Source: Colocasia esculenta (taxonomy: Eukaryota; Streptophyta; Magnoliopsida; Alismatales; Araceae). Taken from it: a DNA stretch of 64,000 nt. The notes under the pieces are model-generated. The model was given only the letters and a program-made list of their open reading frames with translations. It was not told where the DNA came from and ran no database searches. Below are positions 1 through 9,959 of the stretch, one piece after another; position 1 is the first letter of the stretch; each line of letters starts with the position of its first letter. The stretch is from contig CM024756.1 of the NCBI GenBank assembly GCA_014218235.1, forward strand, positions 72,786,152 through 72,850,151, given 5' to 3'. Both the position numbers and the translations under genes were made by a program.

Positions 1-330
1 ATATTTGTTGATACCCTACCTGTGAAACCCGTCCCAATGAAATCCGGAATAGTTGTGTCAACCCCGATTGGTCCTGGCACCTATCTTACAAACCATATGT
101 CGTCTAGTGAAGTGTTGATTGAAACCCAAAACCTACCTGCAAATTTAATATGCATGGACATGGAGGGGTATGATGTGATACTGGGAACAGACTGGTTGTC
201 TAAACATGGGGCTAGTATCAACTGCAGGAGATGTCGGGTAACCTTTAGCCATTACCCAAACCTAGTGTTCACAGGGATAGAAACTGCAGGAGATTGTCAC
301 TTATCTTTGCATTACAAGCCAAAAGGATGA
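1..330 (+). pseudogene. Retropepsin (aspartic protease) C-terminal part
   Basis: The reading frame contains YDVILGTDWLSKHGA, the conserved segment near the C-terminus of plant chromovirus proteases (YDVILGMDWL in relatives). In the intact element this enzyme cuts the gag-pol polyprotein inside the virus-like particle. The catalytic D-S/T-G motif would lie left of the window edge. The frame closes with a stop near 330, while the downstream reverse transcriptase begins in another frame overlapping from about 294, so a frameshift separates the two regions. Confidence 0.75.
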
Positions 331-1300
331 TGAAGAGAGGTTGTATGGCCTTTCTTGCTACTGTTGTCATCACAAAGAAGGAAGTCAATGTTGAGGACAT
401 CCATATTGTCAGCGAGTATGCTGATGTTTTTCGCAAAGACATGCCAGGAATTCCTCCAGAGCAAGAGGTCGATTTCACCATCGAATTGGTCCCTGGAGCA
501 GCACCAGTATCTAGGGCACCATATAGAATGTCCCCCGTAGAACTGAAAGAATTAAAAGAGCAACTGATGGAACTGTTAGAGAAGGGATTCATCCGACCAT
601 GCACATCACAATGGGGTGCACCTGTCCTCTTTGTCAAGAATAAAGATGGGTCGATGAGGCTGTGTATAGACTACAGGCAACTAAACCAGTTAACCATCAA
701 GAACAAATATCCTCTGCCAAGGATTGATGAGTTGTTTGATCAATTATCTAGAGCTAAATACTTCTCTAAAATAGATCTCAGATCTGGCTATCACCAATTG
801 AGGATCAAAGGAGAAGGCATTCACAAGATAGCCTTCCGAAGCAGGTATGGGCATTATGAATTTATTGTTATGCCTTTTGGACTAACAAATGCCCCTGCAG
901 TTTTCATGCAGTTGATGAATAGCATTTATCGCCCATACCTTGATAAATTTGTGGTGGTATTCATCGATGATATATTGATTTATTCCAAGACAAAGAAACA
1001 TGAGGAGCATTTGAGGATTGCATTGCATATTTTAAGGGAGAATAATTATATGCCAAGCTAAGTAAATGTGAATTCTGGCTTGAGGAGGTATCCTTTTTAG
1101 GGCATGTGGTAACCAAGGATGGTATCGCTGTTGATCCATCAAAGGTTGAGGCTGTATTGAAATGGGAAAGGCCGAAAAGTGTCACAGAGATCAGGAGCTT
1201 TCTGGGATTAGCAGGATATTATCGAAGGTTTATAAAGGATTTCTCAAAGATTGCAGTACCATTAACCAAGCTGACCCTGAAGGAAAATCCGTTTGTTTGA
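294..1300 (+). pseudogene. Reverse transcriptase, broken
   Basis: A long frame (294-1061) carries the gypsy RT landmarks: AFLA, DVFRKDMPGIPPEQEVDF, KGFIRPCTSQWGAPVLFVKN, CIDYRQLNQLTIKNKYPLPRID, FSKIDLRSGYHQLRI, MPFGLTNAP, and the catalytic VVFIDDILIYSK in which FIDD is the YxDD box. In the intact element it copies the RNA genome into DNA in the particle. A frameshift near 1045-1062 moves the thumb/connection part into another frame (1106-1300), where FLGLAGYYRRFIKDFSKIA is visible. Catalytic residues are retained but the protein is interrupted. The identification is secure because of the number of family motifs. Confidence 0.93.
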
Positions 1301-1760
1301 CTGATGAATGTGAAGGAAGCTTTAACAACTTGAAGAAGTGTCTGATTATTGCTCCTGTCCTCGCCTTACCCACTGAAGAGGGAGGATTTGAAATTTATTC
1401 AGATGCTTCTGGAACAGGTCTGGGATGTGTCTTAATGTAACAAGGGAAAGTAATAGCATATGCCTCAAGACAGTTGAAGATCCACGAAGTGAACTACCTG
1501 GTTCATGACCTGGAGTTAGCAGCTGTAGTATTCGCCTTGAGGATTTGGAGGCATTACATCTATGGTGAGCAATTTAAAGTTTTTTCTGACAACAAGGCTT
1601 AAAATACTTATTCTCACAGAAGGAGCTTAACATGAGACAAAGAAGGTGGTTAGAATACCTCAAGGACTTTGACTTTTCCATTCAATATCACCCTGGGAAA
1701 GCCATGTAGTGGTAGACGCTCTAAGTAGACACCCAAGAGCTATGCTAGCTAGTATGATGC
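1301..1760 (+). pseudogene. RNase H, broken
   Basis: The segment follows RT directly and shows the RNase H landmarks of chromoviruses: an aspartate in YSDASGTGLGCVL, a glutamate in VHDLELAAVVFAL, and a second aspartate in VFSDNKA. The enzyme removes the RNA strand during reverse transcription. An in-frame TAA (1438-1440) falls just after the first catalytic aspartate region. Further stops or frame changes occur near 1600 and 1710, so the domain is dead although its residues are easy to recognise. It ends with WLEYLKDFDFSIQYHPGK, which usually links RNase H to integrase. Confidence 0.88.
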
Positions 1761-1767
1761 TGGGTGA

Positions 1768-3150
1768 ATGGAAGTTACTGGAGCAATTTGCAAGCTTGAA
1801 CTTAGACATGGGGAAGAAGGAAAAATAAGTATGATTTCCAATCTCCAGATACAATCTGATCTACTGACTGAAATCAAGGAGAAACAGGGAGAGGATCCAT
1901 TCTTTGTTGAGATCAGGGAGAAGCTAGAACAAAGACCTGACTTTTCTCTATCAGTTGATGGAAGATTACTATTCCGAGGTAGAACGTGTGTCCCTGATCA
2001 TGGAGAACTCAAGAAGAGGTTATTAAATGAAGCTCACCAGTCCAAGTACACGATTCACCCTGGATCAACAAAGATGTACCAAGACTTAAAAAGGTCGTAT
2101 TGGTCGCCAAACATGAAGAGGGATGTGGCCGATCATGTGTCATACTGTTTAACATGCATGAAAGTCAAGGACGAGCATTTCTGTACAACTGGTGGACTGC
2201 TACCAATAGAAATCCCGGAATGGAAGTGGGATAGCATCGTATGGACTTTATCATGGGATTGCCCAAGACTAGAGGTGGATGGATGCAATTGGGTAATAGT
2301 TGATCAATGACTAAGTCGGCTCATTTCTTACCGATTAAGAGTACCTGGTTAGTGGATGTATTGGCTGCACTATATGTTAAGGATGTAGTTAGATTGCATG
2401 GGGTTCCATCTAACATAATATCGGATCGGGACCCTAGATTTACTTACACTTCTTGAAGGGTTTAAAAGAAGCGATGGGTACTAAACTAAACTTTAGTACT
2501 GCCTTCCATCCTCAGACTGATGGACAAACCGAAAAGACCAATCAAATTGTGGAGGATATGCTTCGTGCTCTGGTGCTAGATTTTAGAGGTCGATGGGATG
2601 ATCAGTTGTACCTGATGGAGTTTTCATATAACAACAACTATTAGGCAAGTATCAAGATGGCACTGTTTGAAGCCTTATATGGCAGGAGTTGCAGATCACC
2701 CCTTTGTTGGGAAGAGGTTAGGGAGAACCAATGGGTTGGACCTGACTTAATTGAGGCGACTGTCAGAAAGGTTCAGATTGTCAGGGAATGTCTAAAGATA
2801 GCACAATCCAGGCAGAAGAGTTATGCAGACACGAGAAGGAGAGAACTAGAATTTCAGGTTGGCGAACATGTTTTCTTGAAGGTCTCACCTTCAAGGGGAA
2901 TTCAAAGATTTGGGATCAAAGGAAAGTTGAGTCCCAGATTTATCAGACCATTTGAGATTCTAAAAAGGATTGGTCAGGTGGCGTATAGGCTTGCACTACC
3001 TCCACAGCTGGCAAACGTGCATAATGTGTTCCACATATCCATGCTGAGGAAGTACTTATTCAATGCCGACCATGTAATCAACCATGAGGACTTGGAGATT
3101 TGGGAGGACCTGACTTATAAGAGAACCGATCAAACTATTGGATCGGAAGA
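1768..3150 (+). pseudogene. Integrase, broken
   Basis: The N-terminal HHCC zinc-binding region (H in AHQ, H in IHPGSTKMYQ, then C-x2-C in SYCLTCMK) is readable at about 2030-2165. The core follows with frame changes near 2230-2450. AFHPQTDGQTEKTNQ, which holds the catalytic glutamate area, lies at 2500-2550, a stop at 2642-2644 interrupts the frame, and YGRSCRSPLCWEE follows. The C-terminal part contains GEHVFLKVSPSRG and a PPQLANVHNVFHISMLRKY segment typical of Ty3/gypsy integrases. The enzyme would join element DNA to the chromosome. At least three lesions disable it. Confidence 0.9.
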
Positions 3151-3182
3151 TTCAACGACTCAGGAATCATACCATACCTATG

Positions 3183-3270
3183 GTGAAGGTCCAATGGAGT
3201 CGAGATGGAGTTACCAACGCTACCTGGGAAACGGAGGAAAGAATGAAGAAAAAACACCCAGAACTAAACA
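3183..3270 (+). pseudogene. Chromodomain at the integrase C-terminus
   Basis: Starting at 3183, in a frame different from the preceding integrase end, the sequence reads as VKVQWSRDGVTNATWETEE followed by RMKKKHPEL. This matches the chromodomain core of plant chromoviruses (VKVLWxxxxxEEATWExE). In this family the domain targets integration to heterochromatin marked by histone methylation. A frameshift of one base upstream separates it from the integrase. Its presence supports the assignment of this element to the chromoviruses. Confidence 0.8.
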
Positions 3271-3479
3271 AATTTTGATGAATATTTTAAGTATAATATG
3301 TCTCATCTTGTCAGAACATATTAAAAAGTGATAATCTAATAGATTCAGAAAATATTTAGTCAATGATGGTTTTAACAGAAATTGTATCAAGGAAGATAAA
3401 ATGATATGCAATCAAAATTTCATAAGATGATAAAATAGTATCTTCACAGGAAAAATACAAGTATAGGACTTGTCAGTGA

Positions 3480-3850
3480 AGTCGAATATAGAAGTGAGAG
3501 TAATTCTGCTGTAGTTGTCGAAGACAGAATACCAAGAATAGACTTGATTCAACTTCAGTAAAGATTACAACATTCGACTTTGCAAGTCGTACAGAATTGC
3601 ATTAGAAACCATAATTCGACTTTAGGAGTCGAATAGAATGAATTCGACTTCTATGGAGATTGACAGAAACAAGACAGAGAATTCGACTTCAGAAGTCAGA
3701 TACTGATGAGTTAGATCTATGAAGCATTCGACTGTATGAGTCGAAGTGGGTAGTCGAATACAGAACACTTCGTCTTCTGAGAGTTGAAGACCAGAAGGAG
3801 GCATTCGACTGTAGAAGTCGGAGTTGACAGTCGAATACGGTGAAGTTGTC
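3480..3850 (+). repeat. Array of ATTCGACT / AGTCGAAT dyads in the 3' untranslated region
   Basis: The octamer ATTCGACT or its reverse complement AGTCGAAT, with small variants, recurs many times between the chromodomain and the LTR, often as inverted pairs 8-12 bases apart (for example near 3618-3640, 3725-3760 and 3803-3835). Spacing is irregular, so this is a motif cluster rather than a regular tandem repeat. No open frame accounts for it. Its function is unknown. Inverted pairs could form short hairpins in the element RNA. Confidence 0.75.
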
Positions 3851-4074
3851 TGGACTTAGAAAAATTTTGGAGTTGATTTTGTGTAAAGACATTTCGATCC
3901 TTAAGAAGTTGGAGTCCACAGTCGGATTCATAGAGTAGTCTGTAGACTTAGAAAATTTCTCGAGATAGAGTTTGTTCAAACTATTTTCTGTGGTATGTAT
4001 AATTAATTCTTTTAATTTGTAGAAAGCCTTTTAAAGATTTGTCATAGCAAAAACATTATTTTCTTAGGGGTAGT

Positions 4075-5915
4075 TGCTCAACAGACGGCCCAGGGGGACG
4101 CGACAGTATCTGTGTTGTCTCAGGTGTTTCCGTGGTTCCGGTTGGGGTGTCGGCGTGTGCCGTAGGGCTGTCTTGCCCTTAGGACCTTCTGGTGGGGAAC
4201 GCAGTAGGTTACCTCGCTGCATTCAGTGACCGAAGGTGACACCTTCGTGGCCATGTCCTGGCGGTGGTGACAGGAGGGTCGTGTCTATCTAATAATCGAT
4301 TAACCGGTGGTCAATTGATTATCAGCAGAGCGATGGGTTTTCCATGCTTCTGGTAGTGTTCTGAGGTTCTAGCTTGCTTGTGCATGCCTTGGTTGGCCGA
4401 TGGCCCTCTCGAGGGTTCGTGTGTGCCTCGTGCTTGTTGGGCTTGTCGTAGGTTACAAGCCAGCGGTTCGGCGTAGTTCTTGTTGTGCTTGCCCCGCCTG
4501 TTCGCCTAGTGCTTGGCACTTGAGGGCTTGTCTTGTTCAAAGGTTGTCTCTATTGCTTGGGACCCCCTTCCTCGTGGGCCTTTGATGGAGTGTTCGGCGC
4601 TACGAGCATGCTCTAGTTGGCAGCCGACTTGGCGGACTCTGGAGCTAAGGGGAAAACGAGGTTTGGACAGTGGCGCCGAGTGGTTTGTAGAGCACTCTTG
4701 GTTGGTCTAAAACTCCGAGGTCAGCTGGAGTTCTTCCCAGTGCAGGCCAGTCAGTTTTTCTTCTCACTACCTCGCCCTGTGTTGGTTCCGGAGCCACATA
4801 GGGAGGTTAGGTGTGAGGCCGCAGCTGGCCAGGCTGCGGTTGTTGTATCTGTGGCGGCTCTGTCTCGCTCTTCTGGGGAGGTGGAGGCAGGAGCCAGGCT
4901 AGCGAGCAGAGGTAGTGGCTGGTGTGTCCTCCTCTTGTCTGCCAGTGGCAGTGGCTTGGTTGCTGTTGATGTGATGGTGTTTCTTCACAACGTTTCCAAG
5001 TATGACTTGTTTCCCTAGCCTGCACGGTGGTTGTAGCCTGGCCATGTCTATCTTCCGTGGGCGTTGTTGGTTTGGCCTTGTTGGCCCGTGCTTCTTCTGG
5101 TTTCTACTCAGTGTTCTCTTGGTTTTGTTGTCCCGTTCCTTGGTGCCAGTCCGTGGTGGCACCAGTTTATGTGGTTTCCCGACCTTGTGGTGTGTCCAGG
5201 GTCCGGGGTGGTTCTACTTGTGGGCCCTCGACCTTGTGGAGGTCTAAGGTGGCCGTGCTTGTGGTGAGATGTCATTCTCACTTAGTTCTTGTGTGGTCTC
5301 GACAGGTGTGCCGAGGGTTGCTTCCGCTTGATGCCCGACTCCATTGGTTTCTGCAGGAGTCATGTGTGTGTCACGACCTTAGTTGGTGGTCGTAGTGTTG
5401 CATTGTTCTGTTCCACTGCTTTGTAGTATCCTGCTGTAGGTGTTCCTCGCTTTACAACTTTCTAGTGTAGTTTCCTGTTTTCGGAGTTCCTGCTGCTTTG
5501 GCCGGTGAGGGATTGGTAATCTCTACTGGGCCTTGTTCGCGAGGCTCACCCCCCTACTATCTTCAGCTAGGGGCTCGTCGTCGCGGGAGCTCGGTGTCGG
5601 ACGGGTTGTAGAGGCGGCTGTGGTGCCTTGTGTTGTCAGTAGCAGTGAGAGAAAGTGTTGTGAGCTCTTGTACCTGAGTGAGTTGAGAATTGTGCTTTGT
5701 AAGTTCTCGGGGTATGCCCCTTAAGGATTGCACCTTTCTTCTTGTACCTGTGCTTTTACTTGGGACATGTGGTACAGTTGTTATATTGTTATAGTTATTT
5801 AAATCAGTACATATCTCACTAGACTATTTCTTCTAACATTTCTGGACCTTCGGATCCGTGGTGGCGATGCGAACTTCACGGTCCTGGTGGGGGTCTGGGA
5901 GGTCGGGTCGTTATA
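4075..5915 (+). repeat. LTR of a Tekay-type element
   Basis: The right boundary is supported by a primer-binding site a few bases later. The proposed left edge TGCTCAACAG follows the purine-rich CTTAGGGGTAG, a possible polypurine tract. The block is GC-rich with no recognisable protein. It shares short stretches with the LTRs at 55320-57420 and 62269-64000 read on their minus strands, including GCGAGGCTCACC/GTGAGGCTCACC and CTCGGGGTATGCCCC in the same order, so it is a related family. The end reads GTCGTTATA where relatives have CGTTACA. The left edge is the less certain one. Long open frames here (for example 4617-5018, 5027-5395) look like chance. Confidence 0.65.
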
Positions 5916-5917
5916 GT

Positions 5918-5928
5918 TGTATCAGAGC
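5918..5928 (+). promoter_or_regulatory. Primer-binding site (initiator Met tRNA type), degenerate
   Basis: TGTATCAGAGC lies two bases after the LTR end and equals the plant initiator-methionine tRNA primer site TGGTATCAGAGC minus one G. It would prime minus-strand DNA synthesis. A primer site here means the LTR at 4075-5915 serves as a 5' LTR for what follows, although pol of an element also lies upstream of it. Confidence 0.75.
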
Positions 5929-6133
5929 ATAGGTCTATTGAGATTGTAATGAGTTAAAAACTATAGTTGTCCCAAAGAAAGGTACTAGTATGCTACTGAC
6001 AATGTCCGACTAGTGTTAGGCTTGTGCTTTCAATTGTTTTGCAGGTGTGCGGCTTCCTTGCAAGGTTTATGCACATGCTGCAGGAGGGTTGCAGCTGTTG
6101 CTATGCGCGTGCGTGGCGAGTGTGGTTGTTCGG
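5929..6133 (+). other. Retroelement leader fragment
   Basis: About 200 bases after the primer-binding site carry no recognisable coding sequence. They are best read as the 5' untranslated leader of an element whose gag is missing. The stretch ends where an AT-rich LTR-like sequence begins with TGTAGCAACC. Confidence 0.5.
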
Positions 6134-8030
6134 TGTAGCAACCTCGATTTTAAATATTAAATAAAATAAAATTTTATTTAATAAATGAAATAAATAAGTT
6201 TAATTAGAATAAATGAGAAATAAGTGAAATAAAAAGGTCATTAAATCAAGCCCAATAAGTTAAAACCCTAATGGGTTGTGTAAATGCTCAATTACAAAAT
6301 AATGGGCCTAATTGTGAGGAGCCCATCATGGGATGGGAAATAATTATCCCAATTTCGGATATAATTAATTAATAAATAGTAAGGGTTAAGATAATACTAA
6401 ATACCATATTATCCAAGATAAGAGCCCATATCCCATCCTAACCCTGGGCCACGAATTTTGGCCTTCTCTCTACCCTTTAAGTGGATAATTGATAGGAAAA
6501 TAGGAGATAATTATCAATTTTCGGAGTTGGAAGAGAAAAGAGGAGTTTTAGGCATTTAGGACTCTATTAGCCATCAAAACACCCAAATTCGTCCCAACCA
6601 AGACCCTAGTTCGTGCTAGAGCCTTGGGAGACGAAGGGGAGGCGATTGATGAAGGAGGCTTGGAGGAGAAGCTGGAGCAAGGAGAGCTCTTCTTCTTCCT
6701 TTTCGTCATCAAAACTAGTTCTCTTGTCAACGCAAAAAGGTAGGCAATCTCTAAGCACTCAATGTGTAATAATTACCCTAGGAAGTCTCATAAACCCTTC
6801 GAAAGCCCTCTCGTTTTGCTCTATTTCGTTCATCCATTAGGGAGAATTAAATGTTGGAATCCCTATTGTTATCATGTACCCGAACCCTATAGTTTGCCTT
6901 CAACCCATACTTGTACTGGATTGAATGCTGTGGAATTATTCTCATAAATACTACTCATCACTAGCTTTCAAACGCACCTATTTGCCCTAATTTCCATCTT
7001 GTATCCATGGCGAATTAATTCATTGTTCCTTGAATGTGCATGTTTAGGTTCATGAAATGTAACCTAGTCAAAGCATGCCCTATACTTGTTTGATTTCTAA
7101 TTAATTGTTCTCAGTAATAGATCACCATGCCTCTTGTCATTTAAAATTAGTTTCATATATTTTGGATCACTGTGTGATTTTATAACGAATTTTGAATAGC
7201 CCTGTGTCATGTAGACCACCTACCTGGAAAAAAGGCAAAACCACTTTTCTGGGCTCGGGCCACTCCTTAGATCGCGACGGCCCGATCCGCCGTGACCTCA
7301 GAGAGGGTCGCGACACCAGGACCGTCTCGACCTGAACGTGACAGGTCAATTGGTCGCGACCAGACCCCCGGGTCACCCCAAAACCTGGTTCAGCTTGTCG
7401 CGGCCTGTACGTGCGTCGCGATGGCCTTAACGCAGCCCGCCTGTGTGTCGCGACCTGATTGCGGCCTTTAAGCCCATCGCGACTGATGAAATGAACGTGC
7501 CGGTTAGCCCTGTCGCGACCTCAGTAATCCGACCAGAACATAAGATTACATATATGACCCTGTCCTTATGTCAATTTGACCCTGTTTAAGTGTTGACATG
7601 CTAGATAATAACTTGTTAAATAATAATGAGCATTATTACATGGATTTAACAAAACTAAAAGCTATATGCACAACCATACTTGATCGCTTGATTCTCTACA
7701 CTTACACACCCTTCACCATCATGGTGCCATTAAACCATGTTCAATTATTCAATAAATATCTGGTAATTTAGCAAAATAAATTACTAAATTCCCTATTTAA
7801 ATAATAAACTTGTCTCATTCCACTTGCGCATTTTACAAATGTTACGGTTGCCCTCGGCATTCAGCACTCGAGGCACGACGAACAAGTTTCTAGACAATTT
7901 CTCTTGGCATGGCCACCTCTCCACCGGGAAGCTCCTGATGGATAGGGAACCTTGTCAAGGCTCCGTAGTCTTCTTGGCTTTGGCGTAGTCCTAGCCAACG
8001 AGCTGGTTGCTTACCCTAAAACCCGTTACA
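6134..8030 (+). repeat. Probable lone Tekay-like LTR
   Basis: The block starts TGTAGCAACCTCG and ends ACCCGTTACA, the start and end style of plant Tekay LTRs (TGTAGCACCC...CGTTACA). The first 300 bases are AT-rich. A GC-rich cluster of TCGCGAC motifs follows at 7265-7515. No retroelement coding region touches it on the right. The five bases on either side (TTCGG and CCCTA) do not match, so a target-site duplication is not seen and the ends may be off or the copy rearranged. Small open frames within it resemble no known protein. Confidence 0.5.
7265..7515 (+). repeat. TCGCGAC motif cluster
   Basis: At least eight copies of TCGCGA or TCGCGG occur in 250 bases (near 7272, 7309, 7352, 7398, 7417, 7448, 7479 and 7512), often as the full palindrome GTCGCGAC. 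The same motif is clustered in LTRs of other families and beside the antisense genes of this window. Confidence 0.8.
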
Positions 8031-8257
8031 CCCTAGGGATGTGGGTTGAGTGTAATTTCATCATTTTCCCTCCTATTTTGATGATGACAAATGTGATTTA
8101 AATGCAAATTATTTGAAACATGATAAATACATTTCACCTGAAATTATATTCAAAAAGCATGTCTCAAAGCACACTTATCATTTGTACTCATAATAAAACA
8201 TTTTACTAATGATATATGTGTTTAATTTTCAGGTACAAACACTTTTTGCAAAAGAAG

Positions 8258-8650
8258 TGTCGACACACCCCACAATGGTGTCGACACAACACCCCAGATT
8301 CAAAGGCAAAAAGTGAAGAAATGTTGAGACTGTGTCGACATGTCAAAGAGTGTGTCGACACGAGTTGCAAATTCCAGGATTTAGACTACTCAGGTCGACG
8401 CACTCTCAGGGCAGGTCGACACTGGACTCAGTTCCCAGAACAGCCTGTTTTCAGAATTGGGACAGCAGGTCGAACAACCCAGAGCAGGTCGACACTGGAC
8501 TCTGTTCCCAGAACAGCCTGTTGGCAGAATTGGGACAGCAGGTCGACACAGCACAGAGCAGGTCGACACTGGACATTGTTCCCAGAACAGCCTGTTCTCA
8601 ATTTGGGACAGTGTGTCGACACCACCACCAGGGCAGGTCGACACACTACG
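8258..8650 (+). repeat. GTCGAC-rich U3 with 73-75 bp tandem repeats
   Basis: TGTCGACAC-like dyads occur from 8258 on. From 8411 a unit of 73-75 bases starting GCAGGTCGACACTGG repeats at 8411, 8484 and 8558, with a partial fourth at 8633. Each unit holds CAGTTCCCAGAACAGCCTGTT, itself an imperfect inverted repeat, and usually two GTCGAC palindromes. The array lies 110-500 bases upstream of the TATA box, so it sits where LTR enhancers are expected. Open frames across it are by-products of the repeat. Confidence 0.85.
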
Positions 8651-8762
8651 GAAAGATTGCAACTTAAATTGGATGTTTGCCACGTGTCAGCCTAGGGCGA
8701 TGGTGTATCAACCTAGGATCGTGTGCCCTTGTACCTAAAGGGTATCTTTGGAATCTTTTGGG

Positions 8763-8770
8763 TATAAAAG
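8763..8770 (+). promoter_or_regulatory. TATA box of the SIRE-type LTR
   Basis: TATAAAAG within GGGTATAAAAGGCCCCC is a strong plant TATA box. It lies between the GTCGAC array and the presumed R-U5 region, which fits the U3 promoter of the LTR on the plus strand. Confidence 0.7.
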
Positions 8771-9628
8771 GCCCCCAATTGGCCATCCATCACATCAAGA
8801 CCCCAACGAACTCTCCAAGCCTCCAGAAAAGTTCCCTTTGGCGGCGAGAAGAGCTCATCTCCCTCTTCTGCTCTCCTGGTGCCTTCTGAAGACCAATTCT
8901 CATCAATTCGATTGTGAGAATTGGAGTTTGATCTTTGAAGAAGCAATTGAAGCGCCTCAAGGAAGCAGATCAAGTAGGAGCATCTGTTGGAGAAGACTTC
9001 AAGGAAGATCCCCAACTTCAATGTGCAGAGCATCGGCTGGGACTTCAAGGATTCAAGCCTCTTCCCAATCTGAGCTTCTACAAGGGAGTACACTGAAGAA
9101 CAAAGCCTTTTAACACTATTCTCAATGTACTTTTTGTTCTTCTGAGACTTCTTGAGATTGTGCAAGTGCTTCTGCATAACTCTCATGAATGTTCTCATGT
9201 CTGACATGATCTGTTGCTAGAAGATCATGTCGTGTGTTGGTGTCTAGCATTGTTATTTGTGAGCCGTCGTGCTCAGTTTGAGTTGTCTAACTCAAGTGTT
9301 TGTTGAGCAGTCTTGCTCAGGGATCTAGAGTAGTCTTGCTCTAGAGGTGTGTGAGTTGTAAACTCAAGTGTTGGAGTTGTCTGGCTCCAGTGGGTGTGTA
9401 CCCAGGTGTTTAGTGAATCCTCACTGGGTGTGAGGGGTGGATGTAGGAATCACATGGGTGATTTCCGAACCACCTAAAAATCTCTGTGCACTTGTCTATT
9501 TGTGGTTTGATTTTATCATCCGTTAGATGCTTGCATAGGATCGATCAAGATTCACTTAATCAACTGGTTTTTACATCTATTTTATCAACTCACTTAACAT
9601 TTCATCAGATCTGTGTTTTTCACTGATT

Positions 9629-9728
9629 NNNNNNNNNNNNNNNNNNNNNNNNNNNNNNNNNNNNNNNNNNNNNNNNNNNNNNNNNNNNNNNNNNNNNNNN
9701 NNNNNNNNNNNNNNNNNNNNNNNNNNNN
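9629..9728. other. Assembly gap (100 Ns)
   Basis: Exactly 100 Ns, a conventional placeholder of unknown true length. It separates a plus-strand SIRE LTR from a minus-strand SIRE interior, so the join between these two blocks is not established. Confidence 0.99.
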
Positions 9729-9959
9729 ATATATGCCTTCTATGGGAATAGCCTTGAGCTACCAGTCTGGCCTTATTTCTTAGATCACACCAGCTTCATC
9801 CAATTTGTTCCTGACCACCCATTTGTGCTAATCACTAGATGATTGATGGTCTAGGAACAAAGTGAACACACATGGTTTCTTTTGAACTGATTCAGTCATC
9901 TTCCATTGCTAAAATCCAAGATTCATCAGTGAGAGCTTATTGACTGTCCTAGGCTCTAT

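Larger units (their letters stand above)
1..5915 (+). mobile_element. Tekay-type Ty3/gypsy chromovirus, 3' part
   Basis: Fragments in the order protease end, reverse transcriptase, RNase H, integrase and chromodomain lie on the plus strand, followed by about 0.8 kb of non-coding DNA and an LTR-like block. That order, with a chromodomain after the integrase, defines a chromovirus; the residue patterns resemble the Tekay/Del clade of plants. The 5' LTR, gag and protease active site lie beyond the left edge of the window. Every domain carries frameshifts or stops, so the copy cannot act on its own. The LTR at its right end is followed by a primer-binding site, which suggests that it is shared with a second element or was produced by recombination. 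Confidence 0.88.
8051..9628 (+). mobile_element. SIRE-type Ty1/copia LTR, plus orientation, cut by the gap
   Basis: A U3 full of GTCGAC motifs, a TATA box (8763-8770) and a downstream U5-like stretch with GGTGGATGTAGGAATCACATG and CCGAACCACCTAAAAATCTC near 9440-9485 match the layout of SIRE/Maximus LTRs, where the GTGGATGTAGG...CCGAACCAC...AAATCTC segment recurs. The start is placed at TGTAATTTCATC, shortly before TTTTGATGATGACAAA, but could be some bases away. The right end is lost in the run of Ns. It is a different family from the minus-strand SIRE copies A and B. The DNA after the gap is in the opposite orientation, so it is not simply their LTR. Confidence 0.65.

Noticed and set aside
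4400..5730. Several overlapping open frames of 60-130 codons on both strands
   Set aside because: They lie in a GC-rich LTR where stops are rare, overlap one another in all frames, and show no domain or codon pattern.
8258..8650. Regular repeats that might suggest a CRISPR array
   Set aside because: The spacing is not uniform, the spacers are themselves repeated, and the context is a plant LTR.
8216..8738. Open frames of up to 159 codons, some cysteine-rich with internal peptide repeats
   Set aside because: They cover the U3 tandem repeats upstream of the TATA box, are open on both strands, and the peptide repeats only mirror the DNA repeats.
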